From contig NC_003070.9 of the NCBI RefSeq assembly GCF_000001735.4, positions 1,116,001 to 1,180,000 on the forward strand: DNA of 64,000 nt. Reading direction: 5' to 3'. The notes under the pieces are model-generated. The model saw only the letters and a program-made list of their open reading frames with translations, was not told where the DNA came from and did no database searches. A program made the translations under genes and the position numbers. This document shows positions 50,697 through 61,141 of the stretch, one piece after another; position 1 is the stretch's first letter, and every line of letters starts with the position of its first letter. The DNA is from Arabidopsis thaliana. Lineage: Eukaryota; Streptophyta; Magnoliopsida; Brassicales; Brassicaceae.

Positions 50697-50716
50697 GTGT
50701 GTGTGTGTGTGTGTGT
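50697..50716. repeat. (GT)n microsatellite
   Basis: Ten GT units in the 3' flank of AT1G04350. Confidence 0.9.
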
Positions 50717-50889
50717 ATAATTTTAGTGAATGCTTTAAATTGGGAATAAAGGTTCAAACTTGATCAGCATCTTGTCAATCACAGTTTCTTGACTAAATTG
50801 AAACTAGCAATACCAAAAGAAAGAATTATATACAAGCTAAAGTATAATCAGTAACCAAACTAAACCAGTAGCAAATGTTATTGAACCAA

Positions 50890-51186
50890 ACAAAACCGAT
50901 CAAAGATTGCTTGTTGTAGCCAACCAAGGCAAACCTGCAACCATTCGGTACTTAGCTCGCAGAAAACTGATCAATACTATCTTCACGGTCTGAGGATCCA
51001 CGCCGGTTTGATTGCAGAAACCGATTTTAGGATTTACTAATTCCTACGCCGGAAAGTCGTCATGCTCAGTTCCTCCTCTGTCCGATTTGATACGGACCTT
51101 AAAGGCGAGTCTGCGGCGACAAAGATTTATTTGGGCCTTTATGCTTTTATGCATTTGGGCCTTTATGTGTTTAAGCCGTTTGGGCC
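50890..51186 (-). pseudogene. Promoter-like island with broken coding-like frame
   Basis: Read on the minus strand, three GGCCCA elements (51181-51186, 51156-51161, 51132-51137; 24-25 base spacing) precede GC-richer sequence. A frame from about 51090 runs KVRIKSDRGGTEHDDFPA, meets one TAG (51044-51046), then continues for 48 codons to a TGA near 50892, including VDPQTVKIVLISFLRAKYRM. A short ATG frame (MTTFRRRN) starts in another phase near 51063. No match is recognised. It could be a decayed small gene or a spliced leader of a noncoding transcript, convergent with AT1G04350. Confidence 0.3.
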
Positions 51187-51506
51187 TCACAGGTTAGTTC
51201 TTTGTTTCCTTTTTTTTTTTTCCCTGCAGTTCTTTGTTGGGATTTGTTTTCGTGTAACTCGTTTAGTGAAAAACACTATTTATTCAATTTTCAGAAACTT
51301 CTGTAATTACTATTCAAGTAACTCATCTACTCCTATGACTTGTAAACATTGAACATGTGTATTTGACAAAGAAGAAACATGTACACTATATATCTTTCTC
51401 TCCTACTTCACCTTCCAAAATATTTTTTTTTAAATTCACCTCAGCAAATAACAAATACAAAAAATAATTTTTTTGAACAATGAATCAAGAAGAGGAAAAT
51501 ACAGAA
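51187..51506. other. Spacer before ATL1 3' end
   Basis: AT-rich, including the ATL1 3' UTR at its right end. Confidence 0.5.
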
Positions 51507-52652
51507 TTAGGGTTCCAAATAAACAGGTAATATTGAAGAACTTTTTGAAGTTCTACTACTTCCAAAAGAGAAGAAACATCTCTTCATGACTCTGCTATTA
51601 CCACCACCACTACTGCTACTATCTTCACCGTCTCCAGCTACCGGAATCTGCCTGTTTCTCCGGCTGATTTCCTCTTGGACCGCCAAGTACAGCTGACGAT
51701 CCACTGATGAATCCATCGAGATCGATCTTCTTATGGGCTGAATTTCACCAAAATGACCATCTTTGCCTCTAGTATCGATACATTCGTCTCCCATACTCGT
51801 CACTTTGTGAAATTTCCTTTCTTTCTTATACATTCCCCGATTACCAAACTTTATAGGCAAAGGACTCACCGATTTCGGGCTGTTTCCGGTCGAGACCTCA
51901 TTCGAGGTAACCCTTTCTTGCTCCGTAAGGAAGTCTATGTTTCTCACGCTTTCTCTGTTGTTACCATTACTGGCCCCAAGCTCTATGACGACGAAGTCAT
52001 CATCGCCTCCTAGAACCAGGCCGGGTTCGAGATTCCTGTTCCGAGAATGAGGGCTATTCTCCCGAGGAGAGCTCGGTGCAGAGATTAGGTCAAGAGTGAA
52101 ACTTGCTTCGCAAGAAACGCTGGTTCTGCACAAGGGACAATTTGCGTTGCCCTGAAGCCAGATATCAATGCAATCAATGTGAAACACGTGGCAGCAGTTA
52201 GGAATAATCCTTAGCTTCTCGTCTTCTTGAAACTCGTTTAAACAAACAGAGCATTCTTGAGAGTTCTTACTCTGATCTTCTTCTCCTGCAACAACGTCTC
52301 TCTTCTTGAATTTGAAGACTGGGATAGCTCTAATGGCGGATTCGTCTAGTCCTCTGTTTACCTCATGAGGAGAGTAAATCATTAGAGGGTTTTGGTCACT
52401 GCTTCGTCTGCGGCGGCGAAAGATGTCGATTTGGTGCCAATTAAGACAGCATTTGATCACGAAGATGTAGTAACTTACAAGTAAGAACGCAGTGGCTAAG
52501 ATTCCAATCACTGCGATGGCCAGAATGGGGAAATTGGTGCCGGAAGAGCTTGTTCGTGGGAATATAGGGCTTGTGAAGGTCGTGGATGGCGGCGGAGGCG
52601 GCGGCGGAAAAACAAGATTGTTAAAAGGGTTACGACGGTCTGTTAGATCCAT
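51507..52652 (-). CDS. ATL1: RING-H2 E3 ubiquitin ligase ATL1
   Basis: A single exon encodes 381 residues from the first ATG (MDLTDRRNPF); upstream in-frame codons lack an ATG. ATL proteins are membrane-anchored E3 ligases. The N-terminal region has a poly-Pro run (residues 16-22), a hydrophobic transmembrane segment near 41-63 (NFPILAIAVIGILATAFLLV), a basic patch, the family GLD motif (GLDESAIRAIPVFKF) and the RING-H2: CSVCLNEF, PNCCHVFHIDCIDIWL and CPLCRTSV, with the Cys3-His2-Cys3 spacing and the Trp contact with E2. The C-terminal tail is long and Ser-rich, with RRSISMDSS resembling a kinase site. ATL family genes are usually intronless, as here. Confidence 0.95.
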   Translation of the reverse strand: MDLTDRRNPFNNLVFPPPPPPPSTTFTSPIFPRTSSSGTNFPILAIAVIGILATAFLLVSYYIFVIKCCLNWHQIDIFRRRRRSSDQNPLMIYSPHEVNRGLDESAIRAIPVFKFKKRDVVAGEEDQSKNSQECSVCLNEFQEDEKLRIIPNCCHVFHIDCIDIWLQGNANCPLCRTSVSCEASFTLDLISAPSSPRENSPHSRNRNLEPGLVLGGDDDFVVIELGASNGNNRESVRNIDFLTEQERVTSNEVSTGNSPKSVSPLPIKFGNRGMYKKERKFHKVTSMGDECIDTRGKDGHFGEIQPIRRSISMDSSVDRQLYLAVQEEISRRNRQIPVAGDGEDSSSSGGGNSRVMKRCFFSFGSSRTSKSSSILPVYLEP

Positions 52653-52787
52653 TTGACTACAAAACAATCTAAATGAAAAGCTCCCTCTAGGATTTGAAGG
52701 GAAATATTCAGTAGAAAACGAAAAAAAAAATCAAGAAATCAAGTAATTATTTTCTATTGAATCTTTTTCCTCCCTACTCTGAAAGTG

Positions 52788-52795
52788 TTTATATA
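52788..52795 (-). promoter_or_regulatory. TATA box of ATL1
   Basis: TATATAAA on the minus strand about 140 bases upstream of the ATL1 start codon, followed by a GA-rich leader on the plus-strand reading (52850-52910). Confidence 0.45.
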
Positions 52796-54743
52796 TACGT
52801 AATTGCGTGTGTAAGAGAAAGATCAGAATAGTAGAAGAGATAGTGGTAGAGAAGAAAAACAGAGATGAAGTAATGAAATGAAAGAGAGAGAGAAAGAGTT
52901 GGTGAGATTTCAGAGGCTCTTTCTTATATGACTCATTTATTTATTTAGGTTATCATCTTACTTTGTTTTTTTCATCATTTAGGTTATCATTTTGCTGAAT
53001 CTTTTAGGAGTTTTTTTTTTTTCCTCGATCTATGTGACTTGTTTGGTGTAAGAGTTTTCTTTTTATTTAAACATTTTTTGTAGTACTTATGGTGAGGAAA
53101 ACAATAAGGAAAAGCTTACTTATATTCAAGTGGAGTAATTTAATTGACATTTTGAGTTGGATCTTCTGATGATAGTGAAAGTTTTGTTTGTCCATGTAGA
53201 TTACGTTTATATTAAAGTCGTATGTAGTATAATGATGATATAATTGGATTCGCTAATACAGTATAGTGGTCATTTTTCAATAATTAGAATCTGTGAACTC
53301 CAGCTAACCACACTTGTCGGTTAATTAAATTGATATGTTTAGACAGACTATATATTTTGTGAAGGATCCTTTGAAAATGTAATAAATTTATCTTATTCAG
53401 AAGAATATCTGCAAGTAATTTGCTCTAAACTATGGTTCAAAATAGATAATATGATAGATATCGAAGATCTAGTTATGATTCGAAACGGTCCAAGAAAGAT
53501 CCCCGAAAAAGACACAAGGTTAGTAAGACTTATCCTTTCTCTGTCTAATCCCGTCAAAATAGAAATAAAAGAAAAGTCAAATCCACCGCAGAAATAGTTC
53601 AAAGTTTTCGTTTTGGTTTTCATCTTTTATTAGTTTAAATATATAAGAAATGAGATGAGATGTTAAAAAAAACAAAAAACAAAACAACAACTGGTAAACA
53701 GAAATAAAAAATGATAAAGAAGGACAATGTTTCCATACTCACTAGTCTCTATCGTGTATTTATGTTTGACGAGTTTGGCTCACGACAGAATAGAACATAA
53801 TAATAGGTCCGGTGAGAAGTATAGTTTCGTTTTATATTTGAACCTTTTTCTCTTATCAATAATGTATTGTCTTTAGCAAAACAATTGTGACTATTTTTGT
53901 TAGTTGTTTGAGTAATTTTGGGTGTACGTATTTGTGTATTATTTATCATCAAAGTGTATATAATCGAATTTTAGATGGACTTATGTTCTATAATACGTTA
54001 GAGGATGTATAAATACACATCTTTAACACAAAAAGATATATAAATACACATCGACTTATGGCGTTCTTAGTTTTGTCCTAACATAATAAAAACGAAAACG
54101 TGCCCACGACGGAGACAACCCTTAGTGGAAAGTAATTTGTTGTTTTTGCATTATTTTTATTTTTATCCAAACAACTAATATTCATAAGTGGCTCCCGATG
54201 AAAATCCGTAATCACGATTGTCAAAAGAAAAAAAAAATATAGTGGGAGAAATCACAAATCGACAAAATTAGATTCAGATCCATGTTTACAAATTTTTTTA
54301 ATTTTTTTTTTTGTTGAAGTGTTGCATCAGTTAAACCTAAAAATCGACAAAATCACAATTGATGCTTCGGCAGTAATTACAAATAAACAAATACTACAAC
54401 CAGGGCAGAGCAGCAGAAGAATATTTCATATAGAACTTAGTGACATTGTATTACTTAAATTTAAACTTTCTTAAATCACCATTAAAAACAGTTGATTCAT
54501 GAAACTTGTGAAAAACAACTCATCAGTAGTTTTCACATGGACTGACAACAGCTGTGAAAGCTTTTGGTTCAATTTTGGGAGGATTTTACTAGAATCCAAT
54601 TATTTGTACAATTCAAAACTAATATGAAAAAAGAAATCTAGGCATCTCATTAATATAGTAGAATTTTGTTTCCGCATTAACAATTGACTTTGACTATAGA
54701 CTACTCTTTTAAGAATGAGGTCCTGAGGATCATCATCATGCGC

Positions 54744-54966
54744 CACGTCGACGACTCAGGTCAACACAGCAACGGTGAGATGGATCAGCATTCAGCAGCA
54801 CGTGATGCTTGGTCGGTCACGTGTGTGCGTCAGACCATCATCGATACACGTCGCTCCGAGATATGAACTCGATCTCTATAATTTTCTTTGTTTTGTTTTG
54901 ATGTTCGAGATTCTATTAGTTGCATTGATCAGGATCGTCTTCTAGCCCTACGCTACACTATAAAAA
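54744..54966. promoter_or_regulatory. ACGT-element (G-box/ABRE-like) cluster with downstream TATA
   Basis: CACGTC at 54744-54749, CACGTG at 54799-54804 and 54818-54823, and CACGTC at 54847-54852: four ACGT cores in 109 bases, in a GC-rich island within AT-rich DNA. CTATAAAAA at 54958-54966 follows on the plus strand. The arrangement looks like a bZIP/bHLH-controlled promoter, but no gene is visible downstream. Confidence 0.35.
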
Positions 54967-57900
54967 CATACTTAACTGGAAATAAATTACTAGAAATTCC
55001 AAAACTTATGCATTGATCCGATGGTTTTTGGTTTGGCTAAATACAAGAGATTAATATCTAACTGAGTGTTACTGTATATAATAATGTAGATCTCATAACA
55101 AGAAATTGTAAATAAATTTCAAAAGAAAATTAATTGGCTTTTAAATTTTATTATCTCAAACTAAAGGTTGACTTTTACTTTACCATTTAAAGAAACCAAT
55201 CTGGGGTCAACGTTTTGAACCATTGATATGTGTGCGAGTCAAAACATCCTATAATTTAATGAGACACAATTTACAAAAAACAATTTTTTTAACTTAAATT
55301 ATCTAGTTAATTAATTTCTTAAATTTTAATCAATTTTTGGTTTTATGTGTATGTCTAAGAAATAACTATGTAATCTCTGTTTTCATTTTAATAAAATAAA
55401 GCAAGATGTTACAAAAATAAAATTAATTTCTTTAGTGTAAAATTGAATAATGTGATGTAATTTGTTCTATCGTCTGTTCTGTTTCCATAATTTTTTTTAT
55501 TTTTTTTGAACAACCATAAATAAATGCTGATGACAACAAAAAAAAAAGATAAAAAAATGCTTTACCAGAAAAGAGAACTGTAAAAAAAAATGCTTTCACT
55601 TGTTTCACTTTCTCTTTCTCCATTCGTTGACAGGAAAAAAAACAATTATGTTTCGCCATTCTTCCATTAGTTTTTCTAGACCCATTTTGGGCAGCTGCGT
55701 GGACCATATGTGGGTCACGAGTGAACTTGGGCTGGGCCATCATATATTCAGTGTGCAAAGATTATGTCAATCTATTAAAATGAAAATAAACTGTGTCAAT
55801 TTTAAAATATATTTAAAATGAAACTAGTGTATGTCATCTTGAAAATAATAATGTGTAGCATTAATATTAACCATACATAATATTGTATGAATATCTTTGA
55901 GTTCATTAAAGTTATTTTTGTTCTCAAATTAAAAGAATGAAAGTTAAAAGGTACTTAAACTATAAATTTCTTATTTATAGTGCTAATTATAAAAATATAG
56001 TTAATAAATTCTGTTCCATTGGAACTCCGCTGTAATTGATCGAAGATTATCCAAAAAATTGGTCAACGTATTATCGATTTTGGTAAAAGAAATAGATTAA
56101 CCCATAAATCCTTGATATTCTATAACCTTTAGTTAAAAGCTTCATCTATATGTTAGGGTTCTTGTTCTGAAATAAACCTTTTACTATAGATTCTATGTTA
56201 TTCAATTGGTAGGTTCATGCACGAAGACATAAAAAGACTTTAGTTCTAGCTATATGTTGTCCCCAACCTCGAGAGCCCTTACTTACACTAGTCGTAATGG
56301 CGACAACAATATAGATTCTGATTCTATATCAATCGAAACCACACAATCTTCTTTTTCCCAGAGATTATTAATTTACAATAGAATAGACGTTAATTCCAAT
56401 CTTCTTAAATTTAATTCTTTTTATTGTTGAATAAACGTAGATTCATCTCTCCTTTCAATTCAAGAAAGACGTCGGAAATGTATATTGAAGATAAGAAAAA
56501 AAATGAACAATTGAATAATAATAATTATTTTCAATCAGGCTCTATTTTAAATTTCTTTTTCAAATATAAAAGAATCCTTAGATTTGTTTTTTGTTTTTTG
56601 GAACAAGGAAGTTTTGAAGTACAGTAGGTTTTCGATGATATTTGTTACCGTCTACCGAGAATTTTCAACAAAATCAGTTTTCAGTTGTTGTTTTTTTGTC
56701 GCCCAGTTTTCGGTTGTTTTGGTTTGTTTGTTCATAGACTCGGTTTATCCAAAATAAAACATTAATGCGACAGTATTTTATTTTTTGGTCGCATTTATGC
56801 GACAGTTTAAGCATTTTTAAAAAAAATATACAGGCACTACAACAATTGTCATAACTTACCAAAAAAATATTTGTCGTGGACCGATTCAAAGTCAAAGGCA
56901 AGTCAGATTTAAACGACATAATAAAATCGTAATCATTATTTTAATGTGATTGAAAGGGAAAGGAACTCAGATATGATAGAAGAACAAAGAAGGAAAGGGA
57001 ACTCCAAAACTTTGTTTTCTAGTCTAAAAAAAAAGACTTCGAATATGTACGGACACCTATAAGATCGAATCCAATATTAGGAGCAGCCAAAAAGGGCCAA
57101 TTAGTGTATTTTAAAATATATATTTTTAAAAAGGTAACAAAAAGAAAACTTGAAGAAGTAGGTACATTGTGACCATGATGATGAATTTATGATCAACTAG
57201 GTACATTGGACATGTCGTTATCCTTATTTCAACTGACTTAACGTTAATGACTTATTAGAAAAGCCCACGTGACGATTAGGCTAATAGGTTTATAAAAGTC
57301 AATTTCGACAGAGTATAGTGTCAGTAAAATATCTGAGATTTACGGGTGAAAGATACTATTTATGGAATGTTCACTTATACGAAGTCCTTCCGTATAAGTT
57401 TCTTATTGACTGTGACATCTATTGTTATATTTATGGAACTTTAGCGATTAATTTTGTGGACCTAGCTAACTAAAGAAAGTTATATTTGTTGGCTCAACGA
57501 AGTCGTATATTTAAGTTAAAAGATTCAGATTCTAGAGTATGTAAGGTATTATAGGCTGTTGATTCTTGTTTTTCAGTTAACAACTATATACTGTAGTGTG
57601 TATAAGGCAATTACAAATTACTTGATTCTAAGCTGACTACTTTTTTTGGTTTTGTATATTTTAGAGGACTAAATGGTGTGATTATATTTAATGAAAATAT
57701 GATATCTTATTAATGCTTTTAAATACAAACAAAAATGTAGATTATCGTACATGGGAAGCGTGATTTCCAAAGCATAAAATCAAATTGCGAATACCTTTTG
57801 TATTTGCGTTCACAACTTACAAACATTTCTTACTAATATAAAAACTTTTATTTGTTCAATGCATATACAAAGTTACAAACGCAACCAACATTTGATTCGA

Positions 57901-58372
57901 TCAAATTTCTAGAGATTTCAGGTACCGTACGTTGGCAAAGATGGAGAAAGTAGTTCAAATGTCATAAAAAATTTTAGCGATTAATATTTAGCTCAATTTT
58001 TTATACGACATTTTGAAAAACAAAATCTTATATTTTCTTTTAAGGTAGAATAAGTAATGAATTTCCAGCTTTATGTAGAATATATGCATAATTTGAAAAC
58101 AATTCAAGGCCGATTCAATGTACTTAGTAAACGTTTTTGTTCTTCTTCGTTAGTGGTATGTTCGTAAACTTGATGTTAAGAAAAGTTAATTGATCTAATC
58201 TACTGCAAATTATTCAATAAAAATTAATTGATGTGAAAATATATCTAGAAGGAAAAAATTCTCCAAAATGTAAAGTCATGTCAAGAACTTAGACCCCCAC
58301 ACGTAGATTCTGTATTAAACAAAAAATTTATTATGGTCCAACGAAAGCTTCTGAGTCGGTTTTGAGAGTCAA

Positions 58373-58382
58373 CCCACGTGGG
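58373..58382. promoter_or_regulatory. Perfect 10-base G-box palindrome upstream of ERF14
   Basis: CCCACGTGGG, with GTCAA W-box cores on both sides (58368-58372 and near 58400), about 800 bases upstream of the ERF14 start codon. Confidence 0.35.
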
Positions 58383-58987
58383 CACTAACGAAGTCCCAAG
58401 TCAAACATATTCCTATGGGTCCTCCAATCAACTCTTTTATTCAGTACACATCATATTTTTGGTAACATAAAATTCCATTGCTGTTGCCAAAAAATACCAT
58501 ACAAATATAGTTTTCTATAATAATTAGTTCAAGAGACTGTCTAATTTTATCATAAATTTCCTACTTTTTGCAAAAGTTCAACTTGAGTTAAACCTTATAA
58601 GCTCTATTTAGATATAAATATTTAATAATTTAGATATAATGTAAAATATAAACGCAAAATATAATAATTTCAAGGATATAACAAAAAATTGTTTTATATT
58701 TTTGTTGCACATGATTCTTACCATATTATTAATGTTGTACATTTCCGAAACCCCATACATGTATATTATTATAGCCATAAAAAATTGTACATATATGTAA
58801 AATACAAAATTCTCAAAATAAAATCTATTATAAAAAAATGAAAAAAGAAAAAGAAAAAGAAAATTTATTTTATGAGAAACATCTATGTTGAAGGAGAAAA
58901 AAGGTCTAAAGAACATCTACATAATTTTCATAAGTGGAGTTTTTCGAACTTCGAATATTAGGTTGATGGACCCACTTGTTTCCTTGC

Positions 58988-58995
58988 CTATAAAT
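58988..58995 (+). promoter_or_regulatory. TATA box of ERF14
   Basis: CTATAAAT 182 bases upstream of the ERF14 start codon, in a good position for a leader of about 150 bases. Confidence 0.5.
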
Positions 58996-59176
58996 TCCAC
59001 AAATCAAATCTCATTTAATCCATGCAAAATTAAAACACACACAAAGACAAAAAAAAAAAAACAGACGCTACATCTTGTGTCCGTTTCCAACTCTTAGAAC
59101 ATCCAATTCTTCTTATTATTCTTTGTCACTTGGTCTCTCTTCTGACGCACAACAGTATATACACATACACAGATAT

Positions 59177-59578
59177 ATGGATCAAGGAGGTCGTAGCAGT
59201 GGTAGTGGAGGAGGAGGAGCCGAGCAAGGGAAGTACCGTGGAGTAAGGAGACGACCTTGGGGTAAATACGCCGCGGAAATAAGAGATTCGAGGAAGCACG
59301 GAGAGCGTGTGTGGCTAGGGACATTCGACACTGCGGAAGACGCGGCTCGAGCCTATGACCGAGCCGCCTATTCAATGAGAGGCAAAGCTGCCATTCTCAA
59401 CTTCCCTCACGAGTATAACATGGGAACCGGATCCTCATCCACTGCGGCTAATTCTTCTTCCTCGTCGCAGCAAGTTTTTGAGTTTGAGTACTTGGACGAT
59501 AGCGTTTTGGATGAACTTCTTGAATATGGAGAGAACTATAACAAGACTCATAATATCAACATGGGCAAGAGGCAATAA
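59177..59578 (+). CDS. ERF14: AP2/ERF transcription factor ERF14 (group IX)
   Basis: A single exon encodes 133 residues from ATG 59177, as known for ERF14. The AP2/ERF domain spans residues 19-77: [39 protein letters not shown] and [15 protein letters not shown]. The Ala and Asp in YAAEIRD at the second-strand positions mark the ERF rather than the DREB class, so GCC-box binding is expected. After a poly-Ser linker the tail [16 protein letters not shown] matches the EDLL/CMIX-1 activation motif of group IX. An in-frame ATG further upstream (59075) is rejected because it lies in the leader and adds unconserved residues. Known as a regulator of ethylene/jasmonate defence genes. Confidence 0.96.
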
Positions 59579-60539
59579 AGGGAATACAATCGGTATTAAC
59601 TGAAAGTTATGTGAAAGACCATTTTCAGTTATAACAAATAAAATAAAATCCCAAGCGTACAAAGCTGTTTCAATTATTGGCATGAAGTGTAATTGTCAAT
59701 CGATTTCTGTAACGAATAAGATTCTTTAAGCGGGTCATCTTAGTTTCTTGAACTTCAAAGTTCAAACGGTTCCTTGTGCAATTAGTTTTGAGAAAATATT
59801 AATGAAAATAATGATTATGTGAAACATATTCTTTTATGTTTTGTGACGTGTAATTATGATTTGATATATTTGTTACCTTCTTGTGATTCATCTAAACGAG
59901 CTTAAACGTTTTAAAATAAATCAAAGTAAATTTATAAGATATCAATATAACCTATTACATCGCTCTAATTAATATAACTACCAGCATGTACAAGTACATT
60001 GTGTTATACGTTTGAAATATGGAATTCATCTTACCATTGCTTGTTATTGCTCTTCCATTCATGAATTATACTGGAAAGGCATATGTAGACGCATATATAC
60101 ATGTACATTTTGAAAATAGTTTTTATAAGCAACTGATGAGTTTAGTAACTTGTGGGGACAATAATTCATTGAGTTGATAGATGAGTTTTTAAAGACAAAA
60201 TATAAATACGTGGAGAAAGAAAATCACCCACACCACACGGCCATGAAGATGAGATGAGAGACTTCGGCGTTAATTCCATGCTTCTATCAGGAATCAGGAT
60301 CACCATAGAAGCTAGAACCATATACTTTAAAGGCATTAATTTTTGTTTTCCGTCCCAAGATAAAAATATTAATATAACAAAAAAAAACATTTTAGTTGGA
60401 AAATTATATAGAAGTTTTTAATTAAAATTAAAATGATAAAATACAATTTAATAAAAATATAGTAAAAAAAAACATAGTTTACATACAAACATGAATAAAT
60501 AAATTTGGTTCAGTTGCACTAACTTTTAACTTAAAATAA
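59579..60539. other. Intergenic region downstream of ERF14
   Basis: ERF14 3' UTR, then AT-rich sequence with no gene seen. Confidence 0.55.
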
Positions 60540-60747
60540 TGCGGGCTCGGCTTATAACACAGAAACCCTTTTCGTCCCCACCAATCTTTTCTTTGATTGC
60601 TTCAATGGTGTCGTAGCTTCTGGGCCCACCGGCGGTTAGCCACCGTCAGTCAAACCTTCTAGTCTAATCACCTGAAACCCCTTCTCGCCGCCGCCGATAG
60701 GTCATAGGTCAAATCGGAGAACCGTGTTGACCCTGAGTCTCGTCGAG
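60540..60747 (+). other. Exon-like, GC-rich island with site II element and splice donor
   Basis: The island contains TGGGCC at 60628-60633, CGCCGCCGCCG runs and ends at GTCGAG/GTATGT (donor at 60748), with an acceptor-like TTGCAG near 61030. AAACCCTAG follows at 60801-60809. It resembles a 5' leader exon, but only very short frames (for example MVS) start in it. It is convergent with AT1G04380 and partly resembles the island downstream of AT1G04350. Candidate noncoding or decayed gene. Confidence 0.3.
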
Positions 60748-60973
60748 GTATGTAATTGTTTCGACGAGTGCGTTTTTGCTTGTTCTTGAATCATTACGAA
60801 ACCCTAGGGGAATATATTAAAGCCTTAGACAGGTACTAATCTGATGCTCTGACTAGTTACAATTCGATCAAATTTCTTGATAAAGATTGTTGAATCCACG
60901 GAGCCTCGAGAAGAGTAAGTAAACAAAGTTTGAATCTAAAGATCCAATATAAACCACACATGTTTCAACAAAT

Positions 60974-60988
60974 ACACACACACACACC
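60974..60988. repeat. (AC)n microsatellite
   Basis: Seven AC units in the 3' flank of AT1G04380. Confidence 0.85.
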
Positions 60989-61141
60989 ATTTGTTTCTTA
61001 TCTTTGGTACAATGCTTTTGTTATTGCAGTTGCAGCCTCAAGAACAGAGTACTAGCTTTTACATGGATAAGGAAAGGACGGAACATAGACATATCTGAAT
61101 ATCTTGCTTCAAACAGGATATATTTTGTTTTTTTAAAGATC

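Larger units (their letters stand above)
52920..58987. other. Large AT-rich intergenic region between ATL1 and ERF14
   Basis: Six kilobases with no supported gene. Notable: a duplicated TATAAATACACATC (near 54008 and 54039), an ACGT-element cluster plus TATA at 54744-54966, CACGTGACG at 57266-57274, a CCCACGTGGG palindrome at 58373-58382, several TTGAC/GTCAA W-box cores, and a small inverted repeat TCGCATTTATGCGA at 56789-56802 with two copies of ATGCGACAGT. Confidence 0.6.

Noticed and set aside
52653-52667. Five-codon N-terminal extension of ATL1 (MFCSQ)
   Set aside because: The extension would start at TTG; the first ATG is MDLTDRR at 52652.
54684-54866. 60-codon frame over the ACGT cluster
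   Set aside because: GC-rich and open, but dominated by repeated regulatory words; no homology recognised. Better explained as a promoter module.
59075-59176. In-frame upstream extension of ERF14
   Set aside because: It lies between the TATA box and the conserved start, and the extra residues do not resemble the family; the ATG at 59177 gives the known 133 residues.
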